64,000 nucleotides of DNA. It comes from Nemertoderma westbladi. Taxonomy: Eukaryota; Xenacoelomorpha; Nemertodermatida; Nemertodermatidae. The DNA lies in NCBI GenBank assembly GCA_032718475.1, contig JAUCBJ010000252.1, forward strand, positions 1-64,000, written 5' to 3'. Both the position numbers and the translations under genes were made by a program. The notes under the pieces are model-generated. The model searched no databases and had not been told where the DNA came from. It saw only the letters and a program-made list of their open reading frames with translations. Shown piece by piece: positions 12,186-22,904 of this stretch (positions are counted from its first letter, which is position 1; the number at the start of each line of letters is the position of its first letter).

Positions 12186-13345
12186 TCATTCGGACGAACC
12201 AGACATCTCCATTGCAGCCCGTGAATATAGTCTAATTCCTTTATATGGTGTGACAGTACCTAAATATGGCATCAAGCGCTTGGACACTTTAATTTGAAAA
12301 AAACTCTTCATAAGATCCGTTTTTATAATGTATTTAAGTGAAGAGCGCTTTCGAAGCACATCATCACATTTTATGACTGCAAATGGTATAAGACGTGTGT
12401 ATTGTCCAATATTATTGAAAGCTGTAACAAACCTTTTACCACCATCAGATTTATTTACTAGAAAACTCAGTGAGACGAATGGAGGAACTAAACCTACCTC
12501 CTCTGGTTTCACAAGAATGCTCAAGTTTTCTAACTTATCAGCTTCATCTTGTAACTGTGATAAATTTTGGGTATTATAAAATGGTATTCTACCTTTTGAT
12601 TGAGGAGGGGTTATAGGACCCAAATTTATGTCAGCTCATATGTGACCACTAAAATCGTTATAGGCCCCTATTTCAGGATTGAACACATCATCATACTTCA
12701 ATATATATTCTTCTGGAGTTGTTGCTCCCTTGACATTACCAGGATCATTATCAGGATCAATACTAACAATAGCAGAGAATGGTTTAGATGGGATTGACTT
12801 AGTAATACAGACTTTATAATCAACTGAGTCTGATGATGAACTGGTGTAATCGGGTGTAATTACAGGACCATCATGGGCTATATGCTGGGATTGTTTTAGA
12901 TTTATGGGGTAATTTGTGTTATTTGGAATTCTTACAGCACCTCGAATTATGCTGGCAATTACTGGATTTGGCCATTCACCTAGTAATGGGGAATCTATGC
13001 GTGGCTCTAATGCAATTTCTCCACTGTAATCACGTAAATTGTCATTTTCGACATTAATAATAATAAATTCACCAGGAAATAATACAGTTGATGATGTGTT
13101 ACGCAGAACACAACCTTCCACAAATTTAATTTTATTACTGATATTAGATTGAGAGCCATATGGTATAGTTTTGTACTCTATAAATATAAGTTGTTGGGCC
13201 ATATTTACTTCAATTTTATTCTGTACACAGAATGGAACTCCACCTAGAATATCGGTGTCCATAGATTCACAAACCAAACCTTCAAGTTTGAGCTCATTAT
13301 TTCCATACCAAAGTGAAATATGGACTGTTTTGATTAACGTTTGGT
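12186..13345 (-). pseudogene. Gypsy-like pol remnant: protease tail and N-terminal reverse transcriptase
   Basis: On the - strand, one frame runs from about 13345 with a single in-frame stop near 12636. It starts with the second half of a retropepsin-like domain (LEGLVCESMDTDILGGVPF); the catalytic DTGA region is missing. A spacer ends LKYDDVFNPEIGAYND. The first reverse-transcriptase blocks follow: a KGRIPFY stretch, VTAFNNIGQY, YIIKTDLMKSFFQI and LYSRAAMEMSGSSE. The frame stops before the YxDD active site, so the product cannot be active. Motif order fits Ty3/Gypsy. It belongs with the zinc-knuckle ORF at 13383-13640. Confidence 0.75.
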
Positions 13346-13382
13346 TAAACAGCTGACCTGATTTGCCATCACGTCAGAATTA

Positions 13383-13640
13383 TCAACTTCCATCACCCGA
13401 ATTTTCATCGTCAAAAACATCCACAATGAAAGCTTCCATTAATGCCAACTTATCAGATTTTGACAATGACCAACAGTTGTCAATGGAATGACCCACATGT
13501 GATTTAGAACAAGCCTTGCAAAACGCACATGACTTTGTAGCAATGGAAGTATTAGATGAACGTTTAGAATTTGAAGCGAAATTTTTATTGTGAATTTGAG
13601 AAGGATAACTAGGATCGGCATGCTGCATTGCAGCTGCATT
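13383..13640 (-). pseudogene. Gypsy-like gag zinc-knuckle remnant
   Basis: The - strand frame contains CAFCKACSKSHVGHSIDNCW, with a CX2C-H-C pattern like a retroviral-type zinc knuckle, and ends in an acidic stretch (DDENSGDGS). It is in the same frame as the pol remnant downstream, separated by stops and the loss of the protease front half. The upstream part of the apparent ORF is LINE sequence. Function in life would have been RNA packaging in the element's particle. Confidence 0.5.
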
Positions 13641-14018
13641 TTTAAGAATGCTGTGCCGGCTTATCGACAAAATTGCACCGCCACAACTCCCTATCACCCA
13701 TGACATTTGCTAGATCATCCGCATCTTCAAGGCCAGTGTCCTTTAAGATGCGTCTAAGAAAGTCATGGGCTGTCCACGATGATTATTCACTCCATGAGGC
13801 TGCCAAAGTACAAAATTATGCACTGGCTGGTCCTCACGGCGAAAGCAATGTCCTGCAAAGCGGAGGCAATTTTGTTCTAGTGTCAAGCTTGGGGGAACCA
13901 ATGAGACACCTCCAATGTTATATAGTGTCTGGTTGGAGATGTGTGCATTGTAGTTGACACAATGAACCCGGCGTAGCATTCTTGTGAATGTGCCATCCAG
14001 AGATTTGGTGTCCTCAGC
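13606..14018 (-). mobile_element. LINE 3' fragment (family of 18181-21050)
   Basis: This - strand piece matches the last part of the LINE at 20655-21050, with TFTRMLRRVHC, QTLYNIGGVSLVPPS and LRFAGHCFRREDQPVHN in order. It is about 410 bases long and 5' truncated, with frame breaks near the end. It interrupts the Gypsy-like gag region. The 3' boundary is uncertain, because 34 further bases are also shared with the other copy. Confidence 0.85.
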
Positions 14019-14175
14019 ATAACGATTACCAGTAGAATGTGGTCGAAATGAACTTGCCGGATCAATATGTGCCACATTGGCTGCCACCCGGGATACATCA
14101 GCATGCATATTTATTTGCTAGCCATAATTTGCGTTTTCGTGCCGCCTAGAGAGACTGAGAATTCTGATGCAAAGT
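14019..14175 (-). other. Possible continuation of Gypsy-like gag
   Basis: The - strand frame (MHADVSRVAANVAHIDPASS) is open up to the LINE fragment junction. It may be the interrupted upstream part of the gag frame at 13383-13640. I see no diagnostic motif. Confidence 0.25.
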
Positions 14176-15250
14176 TCATGCAATCATTGCCGCGTTCAAG
14201 TAGTCTGTCTTGTCATCATTCAAGAACAGGTGAAGTTCATCAAGTTGGACTTTGATGGCTTGAATGCAATTTGTTATCGAAGCTTTTAGTGACAATGAAT
14301 CAAGGCAGTCGAAAATTATGAAGATCTGGTTGTCGTCAGCATAGATGTGGTAACCAACTTCAAGATGATCACATGCTGTAGCAATGGGCAGACAGTAGAT
14401 AAGGTACAGGATTGCTCCAAGGACTGAGCCCTGGGGAACTCCACTCAAAAGGTTTACAACTCGAGAAAGTTTCCCATTTATTGAAACTACGAATGATCTA
14501 TCTGATAGGTATGATTTGAACCATTGATAGACAAACCCACCAATGCCTATATTATGAAGTGTGTCCAGTAATATGTTGTAATCAACAAGATTGAAGGCAG
14601 CCGATACGTCTAAGAGAATGAGAGCTGCGAATTTACAACTATCAATAGTTTCGAGTAGATCACTTTATAATCTGCACAATAGTTTTTCAACAGAGTGACA
14701 TTTGCGATAACCCGAGACAAACTTTGGAATAATACTATTCTTATCTAGGTAGTCAATCAGTTGGAGAGCAGCATGTTTTTCAATTATCTTAGAAAGGAAA
14801 GATAGGTTTGAAACTGGTCTGTAGTTTTTCTTGTTTTAATGGTCGAGTTTAGCGTTCTTTAGTAGTGGACAGAGAATCGCTTGTTTACCATTGGATGGGA
14901 ATTCACCGCGTTCAAGAGAAGTTGATTGTTATTTTATGAACAATCGGAGTCCATTGCTCTGGGACCTTTTTTAGGATTTCTGTAGGGATAGGATCGGAGG
15001 AACAGGTTGTAGTTTTCATGTCACTAATAATCTGCTAGGTCTCCTGTGCCGTCGGGATAGTGAATTTTTCCCACTTCGAGTTAAAATTACTAGACGGATG
15101 TTGCAGGTGCTGAGTCATGGAATTTATTTACCTTTTCCTCAAAGAAATCGGCAAATTCATTGGCTAACATAGAATCATCCTCTGAATCCGTGAGTCGCAG
15201 GGAGTTGGATGAGGGAGATTTAACAAAGCTGAACAGTTCACTAGTGGAGT
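14176..15250 (-). pseudogene. CR1/L2-like LINE reverse transcriptase fragment
   Basis: On the - strand, with several frameshifts and stops, the order is: a linker like SMLANEFADFFEEKVNKFHD (near 15150), NYRPVSNLSFLSKIIEKHA (near 14800), AALILLDVSAAFNLVDYN (near 14600), GVPQGSVLGAILYLIYCL (near 14420) and HIYADDNQIFIIF (active-site YADD, near 14340). These are reverse-transcriptase blocks of the CR1/L2 group. The endonuclease part and the C-terminus are absent. It lies in the SLC15 intron, opposite to transcription. Confidence 0.85.
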
Positions 15251-15687
15251 TGGAAAAAAAAAATAAAATATGTATTAAAAAAATAAAATATTATTTATAA
15301 AATAAAATATTTTGACGCCAGTTTTTAAAGGAAGAAATCGTTTCCCTTTCAGATAAGAGCCATTGTTTTGGCGGTTTTACTGACATTATTGCTGTATTGT
15401 AGCAGGGACTGGTCTTATCAGGTACCAGTAATCCGGTACCGGTAGCCTATCTGAAGTTAAGCGGTAGCAGTTAAATTGTAGCAGGTAGCTGGTCATATCA
15501 GGTAACGAATAATTCAGCCGATCCCCAGTAAGTACTGGTAATCCGGTACCGGTAGCCTATCTCACTGAGGCAGTAGGATTATATAGATGAATTCAACAGT
15601 TAAATGAACTTCACTGATTAGGCGAATAGTAATAAACGTTAAACAAGAGGTAGATTTTAGCGTAAGGGACACGAAACTCCCCAGCCA
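15251..15687. other. AT-rich intron sequence with short repeats
   Basis: It contains two related blocks with ggtaccggtagcctatct at about 15436 and 15548, and simple aaataaaatatt repeats near 15280. I see no gene. Confidence 0.4.
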
Positions 15688-16150
15688 CCACGAAAGAAGT
15701 AAAACATAACCTCGCCTCAGTCTATCATCCAATAGATTAGACTATAGATATATTATATTATCTTATATTATTATATTATATTAATATATATCTATTATAT
15801 ATTAGACAATAGATTATCGCACCAAGAGGCGCGTGGCGCCAGTCTAACTGGCATTTATTTCAGATAATCTCAAACAGTAGACAGAATCACCTTCACATAA
15901 ATCGCTATAACTTTTTTTTGGAAATAGATATTGAGACACCGTTTTTTTTGTTAAAATCTCTGTAAAATTCTGCATCTCATAGGCCTAATAACTCCAAATC
16001 GACCTCCGGTAACAGAAGGTCCCTTTTCTCGTGGCCAGCCACAGATTTATTAATAATGTAACACGGTAGGCTACAAATGACAGAATCACAGAATAAGACA
16101 GCACCGGTAGCACATACAGACTCCCATAACCAAGGAAAGCCATGCTGGCG
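15688..16150 (+). repeat. Interspersed repeat, copy 2 (paired with 4060-4237)
   Basis: It shares ordered blocks with 4060-4237, but here an AT-rich palindromic stretch (15740-15810) and other sequence lie between them. The GC-rich 9-base unit that is expanded in copy 1 is present once here. Confidence 0.65.
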
Positions 16151-16521
16151 CAGTATGTATATGCCTGTCATAATAAACATACATGATGAAGCTAGGATTC
16201 ATTGTAATAATATCTACTGATCTAGTACCTCAGCAGTCAGCAGTAAGCACTGCAATAGAGCAGCACAAAGATAAAGAAAAGGCACTGAAAATTCATTCCA
16301 TTAATAACTAACTATACTACTACAACTGCTAGTACTACTACTAATATTACTTCCGGATATACCCTTCAGGCCATCAGTGATATATATAGGCTGCGGCAAA
16401 GAGCATTAAAAGCAATCGTGCCTGAAGTGGATTAGATGATAAAATATTATTTATATATATATTATAAAATATAAATTTCATACATTAAAAACAATAATTT
16501 TCTTTGAAAATAAAATTTTAG
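16151..16521. other. End of SLC15 intron, with small LINE relic
   Basis: The stretch 16390-16439 resembles the LINE at 19489-19538 (ctgcggcaaagagcattaaa against ctgctgcaaagagcattaag), an approximately 50-base relic on the + strand. The rest is AT-rich and unassigned up to the acceptor at 16520. Confidence 0.45.
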
Positions 16522-16772
16522 GTAAATATCAACTACTGATGGGAGAGAAAAATAATAATATATCGATAGGAACAATCGATGTGGATGCAGGTGAGGTCTC
16601 CACTGTGGTAATTCAAGAGGATGTGGAATTGGGTGGAAACCTTGTCGTTACTAAATACATCGACGTTGAGCCCAATACTGTCCCTTTGCTGTGGCAAATA
16701 CCCCAGTACGCAATCATTACCATGGGCGAAGTTATGTTTTCTTTAACTGGGTTGGAATTTTCTTATTCACAA
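16522..16772 (+). CDS. SLC15A1/2-like: SLC15-like exon (end of extracellular domain and helix 10)
   Basis: The acceptor is aaaattttag and the donor is CAA|gttagt. The exon has two bases completing a Gly codon, then 83 codons. The first part (KYQLLMGEKNNNISIGTIDV) is extracellular. The second part carries NTVPLLWQIPQYAIITMGEV and FSLTGLEFSYSQ, the best conserved stretch of the family's C-terminal half. An apparent longer ORF running past 16772 reads into the intron. Confidence 0.92.
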
Positions 16773-17071
16773 GTTAGTACCAGTACATTTCATAATTTCT
16801 TACTCACAAGTTCGTTTTACCCACATTATATAAATTCTTCAACGGTTATCATTAAATTGCGAAGTCTCACAGTGTCCGAGTGGATACAGCGCTTGAACTT
16901 CTTTCACAGTAGTGTTTGGCGGCGCAGTTTCAAATCCGTCGAGACTGTAGAAATTTGTTGTTGATTGTAGTTGTTGTTTCTCTATGCAAGACACTTTAGA
17001 CAATAAATGCTTACGCAACACAGCGGTACAATGAGTAACTGGTTTATGCTGGGGGGAGTAAATAAAGGGTT

Positions 17072-17386
17072 GGATAGTTATGGAGTGTTCAACCCTGGGA
17101 GTTAGTGTGGCGCCCACCCTGCCTTATAGGTAACAGTCCAGAGAGAAGACGGATAGTTATGGAGTGTTCAACCCTGGGAATTAGTGTGGCGCCCTCCCTG
17201 CCTTATAGGTAACAGTCCAGAGAGAAGACGGATAGTTATGGAGTGTTCAACCCTGTGAGTTAGTGTGGCGCCCTCCCTGCCTTATAGGTAACAGTCCAGA
17301 GAGAAGACGGATAGTTATGGAGTGTTCAACCCTGTGAGTTAGTGTGGCGCCCTCCCTGCCTTATAGTAACAGTCCAGAGAGAAGAC
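17072..17386 (+). repeat. 79-bp tandem repeat, four copies
   Basis: Units start at 17072, 17151, 17230 and 17309, each with ggatagttatggagtgttca and ccttataggtaacagtccag. They differ by only a few bases, and the last unit lacks one g. The array lies in the 853-bp SLC15 intron. Confidence 0.95.
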
Positions 17387-17625
17387 CCTTCGGGTTGCCT
17401 TCTGTGTTTCGTTTAGCATACGTTCACCCATCACATTTTATAATTAAATTATTACATTTTATTTATTTGAAACATAATTTGCCAGAAATTGTTAAGTATT
17501 TTAATTTGAGAAATAATAAATTATTTCGTTATGCTACTATATTGTAGTATAAAATAGTAATGTGCGAATGGTTGAGGAAATGGTTTAATTTCGCGTTTTT
17601 TATTATTTTATGTCTCCCATTCTAG

Positions 17626-17808
17626 GCGCCAGCCAGTATGAAGGCTGTTCTACAAGCTGCATGGTTACTTACGGTCGCTTTCGGTAATCTAATTGTTATC
17701 ATTGTTTCACTAATCGCCTTGGAGAATCCGGCAGTGGAATTCTTCTTATTTGCGGGTCTCATGGTATTCGTCGTCGTTATTTTCGCCATATTCGCTTACT
17801 TTTATAAG
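17626..17808 (+). CDS. SLC15A1/2-like: SLC15-like exon (helices 11 and 12)
   Basis: The acceptor is tctcccattctag and the donor is AAG|gtaaag. It holds exactly 61 codons, phase 0 at both ends. It starts APASMKAVLQAAWLLTVAFG, which is diagnostic of animal PEPT proteins, followed by the hydrophobic segments NLIVIIVSLIALE and FFLFAGLMVFVVVIFAIFAY. The ATG at 17638 is internal, not a start. A 22-base G run begins 28 bases after the exon. Confidence 0.95.
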
Positions 17809-18180
17809 GTAAAGTCGCGTTTTGATTAATTTTAAGGGGGGGGGGGGGGGGGGGGGGCTTTACCTTTTTTAGGATAAAAAATGAAAACATGCAAAAACCT
17901 TTTTAGTCGTTTTTTGTGCAGAATTTAATGGCGAATCCGAATATATAAGTTATGACTTCTCAACATGTTTAGTTTTGGAGATATGACGATTTCACGATTG
18001 AATGTTTCCATAAAAATAAGATTAACATTATTTTCCCCAAAAATGTGTTCCCCGACTTAAACAGACAGATTAGATTTTACCGAACATCAAAACTGACACC
18101 GGAAATGAAATCAGCGACTCCGAAAACCCCCATAATGAAACTGTTAGCTAGAATGTGTGTTTTTGTATGTTGACTGGCAT

Positions 18181-21050
18181 TTGAATGCAGACTGGACAGA
18201 CTGATGAGGTTCTGATTAAGGACATGGGGGGCAGTTGGCGACTCGCCCTCGCGTCAGCAGATGATAGTGGCAATGGTGGAATTCGTCTATTGCTGAATCC
18301 AACTGCACATGCAGCATTGGACAAAATAGACCAAATCTCTAACCGCATCATCCGTTGCCACTTCCTATGTTCTGGAAGACTGGCTAAGAAGTTTCCTAAG
18401 GTGGTTCTGATTGTGTGCTACTCTCCAACTAGTGTTGCCCCTGTAGAGGAGGTGGAAAATTTCTACCACAATCTACAAGCAGCTACTGATGGAGTGGATC
18501 AGCATGCATTCTTAACATTCCTGGGAGACTTTAAAGCAAGTCTGCATCAATCACCTACATCGCCCTGGGTCTATAGCAATAGTGTTAACCGAAATTCTGT
18601 CCATCTTCAGGATTTTATCTCTGGAAATGGATTGTTTTCGGCTGGAACCCAGTTCAAGAAGCGAACTGGAAAGCTATGGACTCATAGTGGACCCAGTGGT
18701 CACAAGTCCCAGATAGACCATATTCTGTTTCGTAGGAAATACAGGAGCTCTATACAAGACTGTAATGCATTTACACTTCGACCCTTCTCCAGTGATCACC
18801 GCCTTATTGTGGCCAAGGTAAGACTTAGTCTGCGTGCTAGCAGAACAACGAAATCTGCCTTGCCGCGGCATGACTGGTCCTCTCTGTTGCAACAGCCAAG
18901 TGTGAGATCCAGCTTCACACTACAGCTGAGCAACAGGTATGAGGCTCTTGCCTCTGAGGCGGCAGATCACTGTGAGGGCTATACTGCCTTTACAGAAGCA
19001 GTTAAGTTAGCAGCTGCAGAAACAGTTCCTGTATACCCTCGAAACAGGAAAAGGGCCCCCTGGACTAACAACAAAATTCAGAAGTGCCGAAATGACCTTC
19101 ATAAGGCGCAGAAAGAGTCCCGACTCAAACAGACTACAGCGGCCAAGAATGCAGTTAAGGCTGCATCTAGGTCCCTGAACAGGCAGTACTCTGCTAATCT
19201 ACAGGAGCTAATAAACCAACAGGTTGATGCCATCAATGATGCTGACGACAGCAGGCAATCATCCCAGGCATGGAAATCGATCAATCTGCTTACTGGGCGG
19301 AAAAGCCAACCAACCACCAAGGTTAAGGCTGAATCACCAGCCGATCGCCTCAATGGTTGGAAAGCCCACTTTGAAAAGCTCCTCAATAATGACAGGGTAT
19401 TGCCTGATAACTTTATAGAAGTAAAAGTGTCTGAGTCTGTACTCCCAGATATTCCCATTGGCGATATCTCCTTTGCAGAAGTGAAGGCTGCTGCAAAGAG
19501 CATTAAGACCAATCGTGCCAGTGGAGTAGATGGTGTTCCCCCTGAGGTCTTTAAAAGCTCATGTGTTTAAAGCTCATCTATCCCATCAGAGTAGACATGT
19601 ACCGAACAACAAGAGTCCCACAAGAAATGAAAACAAATAAGTTGGTGCCAGTTCCCAAGAAGGGCAACCTAACACTCTATGGTTCTTTTCGGGGAATATC
19701 ATTGATCTCGATTGCTGCAAAGCTATACAATAGGATTCTATTAAATCGCATCAGGGATCCCATTGAGAGACTGCTCCGTGGAAATCAGAATGGGTTCCGT
19801 AAAGGTCGTGGGACCATGGAGCCCATTTTGGCACTTAGAAGGATAATTGAAGAGTTATCAAAAAAGAAAGACAGGCATCTGGCTGTTATCTTTGTTGACT
19901 TCTTCAAGGCCTTTGATTCAGTCTCTCGCTCACGTATGTTCAGCATACTTTCATTATATGGGATTCCTGATGAAATTATTGCAGCAATCAGATCAGTATA
20001 CGATGGTTCGACAACATTTGTGTCTACTGAACCAGACACAGACCTGACACAGAACCATTTGAAGTGTTATGGGGCGTCCTCCAAGGAGACACACTTGCAC
20101 CATTCTTGTTCATTATTGTGGTTGACTATGTTCTACGCATGTCCTTAGATCATTATAATGATGATGGGGTGATGATAACTCCACCTACTGGCTCCAGAAG
20201 TCGAGGAAATCCTGCCAAGTACCTAACTGATCTAGACTTTGCTGATGACTTAGGAGTACTCTCAGAATCATTAGAGGGAGCCCAACGGCTCCTCAGCTCA
20301 TTAGAACATGCTGCTTCTAGTGTTGGTCTTTTTATTAACTCCAGAAAGACCAAAATTCTGACAGTTAACTTTGAAAGTCCTCAGCAAGTCTCTGATCGGA
20401 TGAGCATAAGTTCAAAGGATGGTATGCTTGAGCATGTGGACGACTTCTGTTACCTGGGATCATGGATCCGGAAGTCAGGTGAGGATCTTCGAATACGTAA
20501 GGGAAAGGCATGGGCAGCCTTGAATAGGCTTTCCAGGATTTAGAAGTCACCGAGAATTAATCGGAAACTTAAGGTCCGATTATTTAGAGCAGCAGTAGTT
20601 CCAGTACTCCTCTACGGGAGTCCATGCTGGGCTCTAACTGCTGAGGACACCAAATCTCTGGATGGCACATTCACAAGAATGCTACGCCGGGTTCATTGTG
20701 TCAAGTACAATGCACACATCTCCAACCAGACACTATATAACATTGGAGGTGTCTCATTGGTTCCCCCAAGCTTGACACTAGAACAAAATCGCCTCTGCTT
20801 TGCAGGACATTGCTTTCGCCGTGAGGACCAGCCAGTGCATAATGTTGTACTTTGGCAGCCTCATGGAGTGAATAAGCATGGTGGACAGCCCATGACTTTC
20901 TTGAGACGTATTTTAAAGGACACTGGCCTTAAAGATGCGGATGATCTAGCAAATGTCATGGGTGATAGGGAGTTGTGGCGGTGCAATTTTGTTGACAAGC
21001 CGGCACAGCATTCTTAAAAATGCAGCTGCAATGCAGCATGCCGATCCTAG
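18181..21050 (+). mobile_element. APE-type LINE, 5' truncated, in last SLC15 intron
   Basis: The coding body is spread over three frames. First, 18185-19555 holds the second half of an apurinic-type endonuclease (GDFKAS, SQIDHILF, SSDHRLIV) and a linker ending NRASGVDGVPPEVFK. Next, 19561-20045 holds the first reverse-transcriptase blocks (LVPVPKKGNL, RGISLISIAAKLYNR, QNGFRKGRGT, VIFVDFFKAFDS). Then 20064-21017 holds LQGDTLAPFLFIIVVDY, DLDFADDLGVLS (active site FADD) and the C-terminal part ending VDKPAQHS. Breaks: frameshifts near 19555 and 20045, and an in-frame TAG at 20541. The first part of the endonuclease is missing. Same orientation as the host gene. The LINE clade is not resolved. 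Confidence 0.9.
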
Positions 21051-21420
21051 TAGAACAGATAAAAAGACCAACAAGACAGACACAGACAGCCAGCCAAACT
21101 GACAGATAGACAGACATAATTCAACCAAAAATCAAAACTGACATCGAAAATGAAATCAGCGACATGGAAAACCCCCAAAGCGAAACGTTTAGATATTTCG
21201 CGTGTTTTATTATATTTTGACGGACAAACCAACAGACAGACAGACATTCCTACAGACAGCCAGACAGACAGAGTTGCTTTATCCAAATTGGAAAAGTGAC
21301 ATCAGAATTGAAATCAGCGACTACGAAAACCCCCATAGAAAAAATTTCAGGCGTCTGCTTTCCTTACAATTATTCATAAATGACTATTGTAATTATTTCG
21401 TATCGGCAGTCACATAGAGA
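21051..21420 (+). repeat. Dispersed repeat with cagacagacag tracts
   Basis: The block aaatgaaatcagcgac...gaaaaccccca occurs at about 21147 and 21309 here and at 18103 on the other side of the LINE. Imperfect (cagacaga) tracts lie between. It is an interspersed repeat family; the LINE sits among its copies. Confidence 0.6.
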
Positions 21421-22253
21421 CTGACCAATTTGCGCGGGAAGGTTCAAACTTTAAACGCATTTTACTCTGAATATTTTTTCTCGTTTTTCGCTTCACGCGA
21501 AATCTATCTACTCATTCTTTATCATTTTTTATTCAATTCATTTGAAACTTTCAGTAAATGGTCTTGAAATATTGACCAATAAAACTTGTAGAGATAATTT
21601 TGAAATTTTCAGTGTAGGTTATGTTTTGGGCCGATAATGTGAAAAAACATCGACCCGAAATAAAGTACATTTTATTTTTTAGTTTATATTACACTTCTGA
21701 TCAAAACTTGAAAATTCTGTCTACTGGTCAATATGTCAAGACCATTTACTGAAAATTTCAAAGGAATTGATTGAAAAATGACGGAGTAGATAGGTTTTGA
21801 AAAATTCTACCCTTTTTTTCAGAAAAATCTGATAAAATTGGCGGGAAATTCAAATTTATATTCTTGCCATGAAAAATATCTTAAGAACTTATTAATACAT
21901 ATATATGCATAATTTCAATACCTATGTACAAAAAACTCTTGCAATCCTACAAAAACTGGAGGGTGTCTCCATCTCCAAAGAGGTAAAGCCTCCCCTTAAA
22001 CTAAAATCGTGCTGTAAAATTATATATGTATAAACTACTAAATAACATTTCATATCCTTCGAATTAATATCAAAATCAAAATGCCTGCCTAATGCTAATA
22101 GAAAAGAATGCGTGCAGTCTGGAAATTTTACACTATTTTTTATTGCCTTACAAAATCTATACGAAAATTATCCTAGTATTTATTGCATAATACAATATCC
22201 TTAACATAACTCATCTGAATTATTAACTTTAATCCGATTAAATTAAATTATAG
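21421..22253. other. Rest of last SLC15 intron
   Basis: AT-rich sequence with two blocks resembling each other (attgaccaataaaact near 21574 and tggtcaatatgtcaag near 21725, roughly inverted). No gene seen up to the acceptor at 22253. Confidence 0.4.
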
Positions 22254-22388
22254 TATGTCGATCCTCAAATGCAAGAAAGTGAGGAAGACAGAAGTAAGTT
22301 GGTTGGTTCGGACGACAAGAAGGGTTATGGTTCGGATAAGAATGTCGGAGGTATTGTTAATCCGATGATTGAACAGGAAGAGGAATAG
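22254..22388 (+). CDS. SLC15A1/2-like: SLC15-like terminal exon (cytosolic tail)
   Basis: The acceptor is aattaaattatag. It holds 44 codons plus TAG. The peptide starts YVDPQMQESEEDRSKLVG and ends VNPMIEQEEE. It continues FAYFYK from the previous exon in phase 0, as expected for the acidic C-terminal tail of a PEPT transporter. A candidate polyadenylation signal AATAAA lies at 22663-22668 and another near 22810. Confidence 0.88.
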   Translation, partial: YVDPQMQESEEDRSKLVGSDDKKGYGSDKNVGGIVNPMIEQEEE

Positions 22389-22900
22389 GCCCCGTTGCCA
22401 TGTTGTAGTTTTATAATTACATTAGATGCTAAATACCTCTAGATACTGAGTACTGAGATGATTATTTTATTTTTAAATAGAACATTATTTTCCCTCCTTT
22501 TATATTATTTTCACTGCAAATTTAGTTATTGAATTCATAGAATATTTGTAATTACACATTGAATCCTATGCATCTGTAATGGAATTTACATTCATAGCAT
22601 CATAGGTACACGTTCGTGTGGCCTTTGCGCAGCACGAGGCTCAGAAAATTTAACCAAACACCAATAAATCAAAGAGAGGGGAAAGCCAACCACCCCCCCC
22701 CCCCCCCCCCCCTCTTAACCTCCCTCTTAATCTGCACCACCCCAACCCAACCCAAAGGCGCACAGAGGATGGATGAACTACAGTATGTTATCTTTGTATC
22801 ACATATTTAATAAAAATCACTAGCTACAATGAAAAATTGTAGTTGTTAGTAATTGTTTCTAACACTTACTAATCAAATAAAAATCACCACAAAATAACAT
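22389..22900. other. SLC15 3' UTR and downstream flank
   Basis: It follows the stop codon, with candidate AATAAA signals at 22663-22668 and near 22810, and a 20-base C run at 22693-22712. The exact transcript end cannot be read from the sequence. Confidence 0.5.
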
Positions 22901-22904
22901 TTTT

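Larger units (their letters stand above)
3277..22388 (+). other. SLC15A1/2-like: SLC15/PEPT-like oligopeptide transporter gene, 3' half (gene span)
   Basis: Five exons can be chained by splice sites and phase, and together they encode about 246 residues ending in a stop. The protein is a proton-coupled di/tripeptide symporter of the POT (PTR2) family in the plasma membrane. Seen directly: part of the large extracellular domain, then the conserved stretch containing QIPQY, GEVMFS and TGLEFSYSQAP, then KAVLQAAWLLTVAFGN and the last two hydrophobic helices, then an acidic hydrophilic tail. In animal PEPT1/PEPT2 these are the extracellular domain between helices 9 and 10, helices 10-12 and the cytosolic C-terminus. 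Introns are 505, 12568, 853 and 4445 bp, with phases 2, 1, 0 and 0. The first nine helices must lie upstream; I found no further exon in 1-3270. The two largest introns hold satellite DNA and retrotransposons. The assignment to PEPT1 or PEPT2 is not resolved. Confidence 0.92.

Noticed and set aside
16539-16964. ORF of 141 codons taken as a complete small gene starting at ATG 16539
   Set aside because: The ATG is internal to an SLC15 exon; the ORF reads through the splice donor at 16773 into the intron.
17638-17829. ORF of 63 codons as a small membrane protein
   Set aside because: It is the SLC15 exon with helices 11 and 12 read without its splice sites.
21047-21286. Cysteine- and serine-rich - strand ORFs (SVWLSVGMSVCLLVCPSK-type)
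   Set aside because: They come from (cagacaga)n-rich repeat sequence read on the other strand; such frames are typical artefacts.
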